Source of the DNA: Planctomycetota bacterium
GTDB lineage: Bacteria > JAJVIF01 > JAPKYR01
DNA length: 6,851 nucleotides
Direction of reading: 5' to 3'
NCBI GenBank assembly: GCA_030673355.1
Contig: DAOVJF010000143.1
Coordinates: 1 to 6,851, forward strand
The notes beneath the pieces were generated by a model. The model was not told the origin of the DNA. It worked only from the letters and a program-made list of their open reading frames with translations, and did not search any database. Shown here piece after piece: positions 1 to 4,840 of the stretch; position 1 is the stretch's first letter, and each line of letters begins with the position of its first letter. Made by a program: the position numbers and the translations under genes.

Positions 1-1581
1 GTGTGTCTGGATAGTAGCCTGTCCCGGTAGAAGGTCATCCGCAATCAGGGTTACTCCCGGAACCAATGGGAATGGCGGATTATCACCAAGAATCAGAGTT
101 TCGAGGTTGTCAAGAGTACTTGCAATCCCGAACGATGTCTGGTCGGCAATTGTTCGAGTCCAGGTGACAGTTTCGTCATCTGAAACGAAGAGATTCTCAA
201 CCGTTGCATCCACACCATTACTAACCACATAGTTGGTGCCATCAAAGGTTCCCAGAGTGTTGAATTGTAACGCCGGGGGCCCTGGATCTGAGATAATAAT
301 CTCATTTGCCTCACCGGAAAGGTCACTAGTCAAAGTGATGGTACCGTTGGCATTAGCGGTAGCCGTGATAAAGAAATTAGGATTGGCAGCGTTTTCCGCA
401 TTAATTGCATCCGCAACCACCTGGGCGTTCTGCGCAGATGTGTTTGCCGCAGAAGTCGGGCCATAAGAGATCGTGACCGGTCCAGGCACACCACCGACTA
501 ATCCATAGATATCAATCGTATCCGCGGCTAATGCACCGGCCGCCACGGGGATAGTGGTTGTGTCAGTAGCGGCGACGGCATCGGTGATTGTGAGGGTATG
601 TAAACCTGCAAGTGAGGAATCCGCCTCGGGTGCCTCGTACGTTCCAGCCGCAAGTCCGATAAGGGCCAGATACGGGGCATTACCGGCGATGATGATATCA
701 TTACCTTCACCCCCGATGATATTCTGAAGCAGTAACTCACCATTAGATCCAACCCTGGCATAAATAATCGATGACTGGCTGTTGATCTCATCAGCAATGA
801 ATTGCGCTACAGTAGCCGGGTTTCCCCAGACAAAACCCACCGGGAAGGTATAAGTGATATTTTGTCCATTAAGGACCAAGTCACCGGGACCTGCATCCAG
901 ATTGCCAAGAGGTCCGTTGATGGTACCGTCATCGACCTGGATACCTGAGTAATTTGCGATCGGCACCGCGATACCTGCAGCGATAGTAAATCCTGTAGAT
1001 CCAGCCGTCATCAGTTCCGCTGAACCGAAGGTGTACGAACTGGAATCAAGGTTAGATGAATAATTAACAACGGTTGTCGCCCTGCCTGCGAGTTTCTCTC
1101 CGAAATTAACAATAATATCGGACAGGGTAGTCGATGTATCTATCTCACCAGCTTCATTATATTCGGTAAATCCCTGAACGCGATAACCGTTCGGGGTGAT
1201 AAATGCACCCTCAGCATCCAGTGAGAAATTTCCTGCCCGTGTATAAACCAACCTGGTGCCATCCGATATGATAAAAAATCCTTCACCGTTAATAGCAAGG
1301 TCTGTCAGGTTACCAGTTGTCTGGATCGACCCCTGGGTAGTTATCGTATCGATGGCCGCCAATTGAACGCCAACACCTACCTGGACAGGATTGGTTCCGC
1401 CACGTCCCGACTGCGGGGCCGCTGCGGATCTGAGTGTTTGGGCAAGGAGATCGCTGAACGCGATTCTCGACGCCTTGAACCCATAGGTGTTGAGGTTGGC
1501 GACATTGTTGGCTATTACGTCCAGCTTAACCTGCTGGGTCTTCAAGCCGCTTATCGCGGCATATAATGCACTTCCAACCAT
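1..1581 (-). CDS. flgE: Flagellar hook protein FlgE (3' end outside window)
   Basis: Structural subunit of the flagellar hook, exported by the flagellar type III apparatus and polymerised under the FlgD cap. The frame is open for 527 codons from the ATG at 1581 to the left edge without a stop, so the C-terminus (including the conserved terminal coiled-coil segment) is missing. Residues 1-40 carry the rod/hook N-terminal signature (SGLKTQQ, DVIANNVANLNTYGFK), and residues 94-139 the FlgE/F/G core (DLAINGEGFFIISDG, YTRAGNFSLDAEGAF, GYRVQGF). Residues about 165-440 are an insert-rich middle section with two flagellin-IN-like modules, about 232-300 and 355-432, each with an 'AxxVADxINA/S' helix followed by a G-rich strand and 'EGND/EANE-III'. 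No cysteine is seen in 527 residues. The start is set by GGGAGGA at 1588-1594, 6 nt upstream. It is already longer than the roughly 400-residue enterobacterial FlgE. Identity is certain at family level; the outer domains are lineage-specific. Confidence 0.94.
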   Translation of the reverse strand, partial: MVGSALYAAISGLKTQQVKLDVIANNVANLNTYGFKASRIAFSDLLAQTLRSAAAPQSGRGGTNPVQVGVGVQLAAIDTITTQGSIQTTGNLTDLAINGEGFFIISDGTRLVYTRAGNFSLDAEGAFITPNGYRVQGFTEYNEAGEIDTSTTLSDIIVNFGEKLAGRATTVVNYSSNLDSSSYTFGSAELMTAGSTGFTIAAGIAVPIANYSGIQVDDGTINGPLGNLDAGPGDLVLNGQNITYTFPVGFVWGNPATVAQFIADEINSQSSIIYARVGSNGELLLQNIIGGEGNDIIIAGNAPYLALIGLAAGTYEAPEADSSLAGLHTLTITDAVAATDTTTIPVAAGALAADTIDIYGLVGGVPGPVTISYGPTSAANTSAQNAQVVADAINAENAANPNFFITATANANGTITLTSDLSGEANEIIISDPGPPALQFNTLGTFDGTNYVVSNGVDATVENLFVSDDETVTWTRTIADQTSFGIASTLDNLETLILGDNPPFPLVPGVTLIADDLLPGQATIQTH

Positions 1582-1640
1582 TTAAAATCCTCCCTTGGAG
1601 TTTAAATTTAGTCGTTAAAAGTTTAAACAATAAACGCCGT

Positions 1641-1694
1641 ACCGGTTGCGCTTTAAATCCACGCAATCCCGTATCAAAGGGATTAAAGCCGGTA
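1641..1694 (-). repeat. Nested inverted repeats in flgE leader with competing pairings
   Basis: Outer arms ACCGG (1641-1645) and CCGGT (1689-1693), extended by a further T-A pair (1640/1694), enclose CTTTAA (1651-1656) opposite TTAAAG (1683-1688). A second perfect 6-bp hairpin, AATCCC (1665-1670) with GGGATT (1679-1684), uses bases of the same right arm. In the minus-strand transcript the two folds therefore exclude each other. No T-run follows, so this is not a standard intrinsic terminator. Confidence 0.45.
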
Positions 1695-1708
1695 TTATTT
1701 TTATGGTG

Positions 1709-1733
1709 CGGATCGACACTTCTGATCGATCCG
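1709..1733 (-). repeat. Perfect 8-bp hairpin in flgE leader
   Basis: CGGATCGA (1709-1716) and TCGATCCG (1726-1733) are exact reverse complements around a 9-nt loop. No U-tract lies on either side, so a terminator is unlikely. It could be an RNA stability or processing element, or a protein-binding dyad. Confidence 0.55.
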
Positions 1734-1741
1734 GTGAGAGG

Positions 1742-1766
1742 GGTTCTCCTCCGGGAGGTCCGAACC
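1742..1766 (-). repeat. Short hairpin in flgE leader
   Basis: GGTTC (1742-1746) pairs with GAACC (1762-1766). Inside lies a second short stem, CCTC with GAGG, separated from the outer stem by an unequal internal loop. This is weaker than the neighbouring 8-bp hairpin but sits directly 5' of it in the transcript, giving a chain of hairpins before flgE. Confidence 0.35.
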
Positions 1767-1845
1767 GTCCTTCTCACTCATACGCTCTCTCTAAAAAATT
1801 ACTCCTTATTTGCTCCTCAATAAAATTCGATATCCCTGGTTTTAT

Positions 1846-2241
1846 CTATGCGAAAACCGCGGAATCGATATTCGTAATCACAGACTCCTGCATGTTGTCC
1901 TGATCCATCACGGTGACAACAGTACGGTTATTAACCCCAACAACGAGAGCAAGTTTACCGGCAATAATCAAAGCATCCCTGCACCCCTTACCGGCCAACC
2001 TGTTCACCGCGCTTTCGATCCTGTTTAACCCATCGGGAGTGAACGAAATCCCGCGCATTTCAAGACGCTTTCTTGCATGGCGGGAAAATGTCAAACCCTG
2101 TGGTTTAATCCGGGAATCAAGCTCACGACGGAACTGTCCGGGATCGAAAGTGGTTCTACGAAAATCCTTAACAGTCCGTGTCGGTTGAGCCGTTGCCGGG
2201 GCCGGGGGCGGAGTTCCAGGATGAATCGGTAAAGCTGTCAT
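1846..2241 (-). CDS. TIGR02530-family flagellar operon protein
   Basis: A 131-residue protein of the uncharacterised flagellar operon family (TIGR02530), which typically sits between flgD and flgE. Residues 1-20 are proline-rich and probably disordered. The family core runs from about 50 to 131: 'LTFSRHARKRLEMRGI' (50-65), a helix with 'AVNRLAGKGCRDALII' (78-93), then strands 'ALVVGVNNRTVVTVMD' (98-113) and the family's typical end 'ESVITNIDSAVF'. There is no signal peptide or membrane segment, so it is expected in the cytoplasm. Its function is unknown; operon position suggests a role in hook-cap or hook subunit handling, which is inference only. The ATG overlaps the flgD stop by one base (TGATG), and GGGGAGGG at 2251-2258 inside flgD gives 9-nt spacing. 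This supports the start and translational coupling. Confidence 0.93.
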   Translation of the reverse strand: MTALPIHPGTPPPAPATAQPTRTVKDFRRTTFDPGQFRRELDSRIKPQGLTFSRHARKRLEMRGISFTPDGLNRIESAVNRLAGKGCRDALIIAGKLALVVGVNNRTVVTVMDQDNMQESVITNIDSAVFA

Positions 2242-2258
2242 CAGGAATCACCCTCCCC
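2239..2258 (-). promoter_or_regulatory. Ribosome binding site inside flgD and TGATG stop-start overlap
   Basis: GGGGAGGG (minus strand, 2251-2258) lies within the last codons of flgD, 9 nt before the ATG of the TIGR02530 gene. The flgD TGA (2243-2241) and that ATG (2241-2239) share one base. Ribosomes ending flgD can therefore restart directly, which should keep the two products in a fixed ratio. Confidence 0.75.
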
Positions 2259-2690
2259 ATCAACCGGCGTTGGTTGAACCGAAATAACCGTCGACAACTC
2301 AACCTCGCTGCCGTCCGACAGCTTCAGGTAGGCCTGGCCATCAAGCGTCATAACCATTTCTACAACACCAGCAACAGGAATGAGACCTTCCGGGGTGTGA
2401 ACCAGGCAGACTACGGTTTTACCAATAAGACTGGTCGCCTGGGTAAGCTGCTGGAACGCCATGAACTGCTCGAAATTCGAGTTCAGGTTCATCGCCTGCT
2501 CAAGACTGCTGAACTGCGCGAGCTGGCTGACGAATTCCTCTGATTTCATTGGATCGAGCGGGTCCTGGTTAGCGGGTTGCTTTGTCAGGAGAATAAGAAA
2601 TGTCTGCTTGTCCATCTCGGGTGATGGCGTCCGTATCTGGGTCTGGCTTGTCTGTGCATTGAGAAGACTTACTACATCGTTTGCGAGCAT
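2241..2690 (-). CDS. flgD: Flagellar hook cap/assembly protein FlgD (short form)
   Basis: Scaffold that caps the distal end of the growing hook and lets exported FlgE subunits polymerise; it is absent from the finished flagellum. At 149 residues it matches the short FlgD type rather than the roughly 230-residue enterobacterial form. The N-terminal FlgD core is plain: 'MDKQTFLILL' (26-35), 'NQDPLDPMKSEEFVSQLAQF' (41-60) and 'SSLEQ' (61-65). Residues about 87-138 (SLIGKTVVCLV to STVISVQ) look like the small tudor/SH3-like C-terminal domain without the inserted FnIII-like domain. Residue 39 is proline where the usual motif has leucine (Q-L-x-N-Q-D-P), an unusual change within a well-conserved helix. 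AAGGAG at 2697-2702 precedes the ATG by 6 nt, and 41 nt separate it from fliK. Family assignment is very safe. Confidence 0.95.
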   Translation of the reverse strand: MLANDVVSLLNAQTSQTQIRTPSPEMDKQTFLILLTKQPANQDPLDPMKSEEFVSQLAQFSSLEQAMNLNSNFEQFMAFQQLTQATSLIGKTVVCLVHTPEGLIPVAGVVEMVMTLDGQAYLKLSDGSEVELSTVISVQPTPVDGEGDS

Positions 2691-2702
2691 AATCTGCTCC
2701 TT

Positions 2703-2722
2703 TTTACTTTTTCAAAAGTAAA
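2703..2722 (-). repeat. 9-bp inverted repeat touching the flgD ribosome binding site
   Basis: TTTACTTTT (2703-2711) and AAAAGTAAA (2714-2722) are exact reverse complements around 2 nt (realistically 8 bp with a 4-nt loop). The minus-strand stem ends one base before the flgD Shine-Dalgarno AAGGAG (2697-2702). It may hold the site open or slow initiation. The stem is AT-rich and therefore weak. No U-run follows it, so it is not read as a terminator. Confidence 0.45.
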
Positions 2723-2731
2723 CACCTGAAA

Positions 2732-4507
2732 TCAGGCAAGTACACTGAATGTCGCGCCTTCCGGCAGCCTTTCGACCGTCGGTGAGAATTCTCCCGGTAA
2801 AGTTCCGGACATTTCCTCATCATTTTGGTCCAGAGGACCGGAATTCCCAAACGAATTTGCATCCGGCTCTCCGGAATTTCCTTCCGCTCCGAGTCCAAGA
2901 TTCAGGTAAACACCGGCATGTTCGAGAGTCAAACCTTCAGCTTCCAGTGCTTCGGTTAACTTATGAAGCCCGGCCTCAAGAGATTCGCGGACGAGTGGAC
3001 TGAGCGTATGGAATTCAGCCCTCACTACACCGTTCTTCGAACTCTCGATACGGACTATAAGCTCACCGAGTTCCGGTGGATGCATGACGATTCTTACTTC
3101 TCCACGTCCATCCGACGCTAATCGCATTACCGCATCACGGATATCCGTGACCAGGGTCTCAGTGTTGACCACGGATTTTTGAGCTGCCATGGTCTGGGCA
3201 TGTACTGCCCGGGCCATATTGGCCACCGCATTGGATTCAATCACCGTTCCCGGCTGGTACGTTAGAGTCGGGAGCTCGATAATCGGGCGGTAAATCTCGC
3301 TGAACTGCAAGAGAGATTCACGGACTACCGGCTGTGGGTTGATCTCGGGTTTTGAGCCTGAAATCAACTTGTTCTCAACTACCTGGCCTGAAGGTTTCTC
3401 AGGAGTCTGCCAATTGAATCTCGATGGTTCCAGGTTTCTCGAAGTATCATTCACATCAGGACGTGCATCCGCTGTAAACGATTGCATCGTCTTGTTTTGC
3501 TGAATGGTCGACTGCTGTGAAGTTGACATCTGCGAACCCTGGCGTAAAGACGGGTTCAGAAGCCTGTCAATTTCGAGAATATTGGTCCATTGGGATTCGG
3601 GAACAGAATTGGTGACAGAAACGGTTGGAGCTTCGACCTGGACAGGTAATGAATTACCCGGTGGTTCAAAGACCCTCTGCTGGGTTACCGGCACCTGGAT
3701 GGTCGGGACTGCAATTTCCCTTGAATTTTGACCCGCCTGGAAATTAAATAAAGGTCGTTCGTTCTCAATCACAGGCACATCAACCGGTCGGACATCAATT
3801 GTGGGTACAACATCACTTTTTAATGTAACAACCGGGGCTGATTCAGCCACAGGTGGCGGTAATTCAACAGGAATTGTCAGAACCGGTAAGGCTTGGGCAG
3901 GCAGTGGTTGCAGTGGTAACAGTGGTTCAATAACTGGCTTTGCCACATCCACCGGCTGAGATAGCTCAACTGTCAGAGCAGGCTGTACGGGTTTGGCAGA
4001 TACCAATGGCTCTGCTCCCAGTCCGGCGGTTACTGAAACTTCCGGACCGAGAAATCCCGCAAGGAATTCCAATGTCCCGCTATTGCCAGCATTGGATCCA
4101 TCCATTGGAATGGATTCCTGCGACTCCGCTGAAGGTCCTGAACCGGCTTTAGCAGAATTTCCATCCTGCGTTTCTACAGTCTCAGTCGATCCGGGGTTCT
4201 CTGCGGTACCCTGTGGAACCTGCTCGTCCGCGGTTTCCGGTGATTCGGACTTCCCTGAATTGGACTTCACAGGCTCACTGTCGGTCCGCTTAGCCTGTTC
4301 CGGTTCATGTGTAGAACCTTTGACAGGGGCATCACGCGACTGTGATTTTGCCCGTTCGATCCGTTCGAGGACACGATCGAATGATTCAGTCTCACGAGGC
4401 TGAATTGTCCTGTCGGTGCCCTGGGAATCCGGAACCTTAACCGGGTCCGCGGGTTTGATCTCCATGGCCATATTGAACATGGGATTGGGTAAATTTACTT
4501 CCGGCAT
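2732..4507 (-). CDS. fliK: Flagellar hook-length control protein FliK
   Basis: Secreted ruler that senses hook length and, through its C-terminal domain acting on FlhB, switches export from hook to filament substrates. The 591 residues divide as follows: about 1-50, an N-terminal export region with 'FDRVLERIE' (43-51); about 52-145, a hydrophilic Ser/Glu/Pro/Asn stretch; about 168-330, a Pro/Val-rich linker typical of FliK rulers; and about 456-535, the conserved Flg_hook domain with 'EVRIVMHPPELGELIVRI' (470-487, HPPELG at 476-481), then 'LVRESLEAGLHKLTEALEAEGL'-type helices. A 55-residue acidic tail follows. No cysteine is present. The long disordered middle diverges freely, so only the C-domain carries the identification. 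The start is fixed by a near-ideal AAAGGAGGTG (4515-4524) 7 nt before the ATG. It is the first gene of the fliK-flgD-TIGR02530-flgE run and is preceded by a candidate sigma-28 promoter. Confidence 0.92.
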   Translation of the reverse strand: MPEVNLPNPMFNMAMEIKPADPVKVPDSQGTDRTIQPRETESFDRVLERIERAKSQSRDAPVKGSTHEPEQAKRTDSEPVKSNSGKSESPETADEQVPQGTAENPGSTETVETQDGNSAKAGSGPSAESQESIPMDGSNAGNSGTLEFLAGFLGPEVSVTAGLGAEPLVSAKPVQPALTVELSQPVDVAKPVIEPLLPLQPLPAQALPVLTIPVELPPPVAESAPVVTLKSDVVPTIDVRPVDVPVIENERPLFNFQAGQNSREIAVPTIQVPVTQQRVFEPPGNSLPVQVEAPTVSVTNSVPESQWTNILEIDRLLNPSLRQGSQMSTSQQSTIQQNKTMQSFTADARPDVNDTSRNLEPSRFNWQTPEKPSGQVVENKLISGSKPEINPQPVVRESLLQFSEIYRPIIELPTLTYQPGTVIESNAVANMARAVHAQTMAAQKSVVNTETLVTDIRDAVMRLASDGRGEVRIVMHPPELGELIVRIESSKNGVVRAEFHTLSPLVRESLEAGLHKLTEALEAEGLTLEHAGVYLNLGLGAEGNSGEPDANSFGNSGPLDQNDEEMSGTLPGEFSPTVERLPEGATFSVLA

Positions 4508-4534
4508 ATGTTTTCACCTCCTTTCTTTTTGATA

Positions 4535-4574
4535 CCGGCGTACGCGCACGCCGGCACCGCATCGATCTGATGCG
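4535..4574 (-). repeat. Two perfect hairpins in the fliK 5' leader
   Basis: CCGGCGT (4535-4541) with ACGCCGG (4548-4554) is a 7-bp GC-rich stem and 6-nt loop ending 10 nt before the fliK Shine-Dalgarno core. CGCATC (4558-4563) with GATGCG (4569-4574) is a 6-bp stem and 5-nt loop. Neither is followed by a U-tract in either direction. If transcription starts near 4577, almost the whole leader is these two stems, which could affect mRNA stability or translation. Confidence 0.5.
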
Positions 4575-4583
4575 ATATTTCAC

Positions 4584-4610
4584 GTATCGGCATTAATAAA
4601 GGTTAATTAA
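4584..4610 (-). promoter_or_regulatory. Candidate sigma-28 (FliA) promoter for the fliK operon
   Basis: On the minus strand GCCGATAC (4591-4584) matches 7 of 8 bases of the enterobacterial sigma-28 -10 element GCCGATAA. Exactly 15 nt upstream is TTAA (4610-4607), 3 of 4 to the -35 core TAAA; the extended -35 is poor (4 of 8). Upstream DNA is strongly AT-rich, as an UP-like element would be. The palindrome CGATA/TATCG (4573-4577 and 4585-4589) overlaps the -10 and predicted start, a position where a repressor dyad could act. The -10 match and spacing are seen; the function is inferred. Confidence 0.4.
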
Positions 4611-4647
4611 GGGGGAGTATTGAAATAAAGATAAAAATATAAATAAT

Positions 4648-4746
4648 AGTGACGACCCCGGGGACATGTCTTTTTTCTCCAGTGACGACCCCGGGGACAT
4701 GTCTTTTTTCTCCAGTGACGACCCCGGGGACATGTCTTTTTTCTCC
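4648..4746. repeat. Three perfect 33-bp tandem repeats
   Basis: Copies lie at 4648-4680, 4681-4713 and 4714-4746, with no mismatch between them. A fourth begins at 4747 (AGTTACG against AGTGACG) and stops after about 7 bases. Each unit starts AGTGACGA, then has the 8-bp palindromes CCCCGGGG and GACATGTC one base apart or less, then six T and CTCC. The unit is 33 nt, but with stops and no start context on the coding strand it is not treated as coding. Perfect identity suggests recent expansion or gene-conversion-like maintenance. Confidence 0.92.
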
Positions 4747-4801
4747 AGTTACGCGGTTGAATTATGCTAAGTGATGATTAGGGAAAAAAGCACTTGTCCC
4801 C
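4726..4801. repeat. Imperfect inverted repeat linking the array to a divergent copy
   Basis: The last 21 bases of repeat copy 3 (4726-4746: GGGGACATGTC, T6, CTCC) have a degenerate reverse-complement partner at 4781-4801 (GGG, A6, GCACTTGTCCCC). Blocks GGGGACA and CTTTTTTC match exactly, with a substitution and a one-base shift between them. The spacer is 34 nt. Such arms could form a long imperfect stem in RNA or mark the ends of a small REP/MITE-like element; which one cannot be told here. Confidence 0.5.
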
Positions 4802-4840
4802 AAATCGATCAGCAGGGTTGGGTTAGTCACGCAAATCGCG

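Larger units (their letters stand above)
1582..1845 (-). other. Structured intergenic leader of flgE, no convincing gene
   Basis: These 264 bases separate the TIGR02530 gene from flgE. They hold three inverted-repeat blocks (listed separately), the flgE Shine-Dalgarno site, and two further Shine-Dalgarno-like words on the minus strand at 1802-1807 (AAGGAG) and 1813-1818 (GAGGAG) that are followed by no usable start codon. The only same-strand ORF starting after them is 26 codons long (ATG at 1781, TAA ending at 1701) behind a weak AGAGAGAG. It overlaps two hairpins and resembles nothing I know. I see no T-tract terminator and no recognisable sigma-28 or sigma-54 promoter, so flgE may be read from the upstream operon promoter, with the leader acting at RNA level. 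That last point is inference. Confidence 0.5.
4508..4840. other. Non-coding gap between lipoprotein gene and fliK
   Basis: These 333 bases hold, from the fliK side, the fliK ribosome binding site, a chain of hairpins (4535-4589), a sigma-28-like promoter (4584-4610), a very AT-rich block (27 of 30 bases A/T at 4621-4650), a 33-bp tandem array (4648-4746) and a related inverted motif (4781-4801). Between 4802 and 4840, just past the lipoprotein stop, I see nothing clear. No strong intrinsic terminator is visible for the lipoprotein gene, so read-through towards fliK cannot be excluded from sequence. Confidence 0.6.

Noticed and set aside
528..797. Minus-strand ORF of 89 codons within flgE
   Set aside because: Frame-shifted shadow inside the intact flgE reading frame, which has no stops from 1581 to 1.
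1526..1777. Minus-strand ORF of 83 codons overlapping the flgE start
   Set aside because: Starts with GTG, has no ribosome binding site, is highly basic with no family resemblance, and runs into flgE in another frame.
1566..1903. Plus-strand ORFs in the flgE leader (1566-1823 and 1646-1903)
   Set aside because: No Shine-Dalgarno site, overlap with hairpins and with the TIGR02530 gene, low-complexity translations.
2726..2737. CCTGAAATCAGG palindrome at the end of fliK as a terminator
   Set aside because: Only a 4-bp stem with a realistic loop and no adjacent U-tract; flgD follows closely in the same operon.
3993..4403. Plus-strand 136-codon ORF antisense to fliK
   Set aside because: Lies wholly over the low-complexity N-terminal half of fliK; its Ser/Pro-rich translation mirrors that composition.
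4620..4648. Plus-strand sigma-70 promoter (TTGAAA and an AT-rich -10)
   Set aside because: The -10 at 17-nt spacing is only ATAATA in extremely AT-rich DNA, and no plus-strand gene follows.
4655..4710. Intrinsic terminators formed by CCCCGGGG/GACATGTC followed by T6
   Set aside because: The palindromes have no loop, and no stable stem directly precedes the T-run in any unit; three identical terminators with no + strand gene upstream would also be hard to explain.
4648..4746. CRISPR array
   Set aside because: The three 33-bp units directly abut with no spacers, and no cas-like gene is present.
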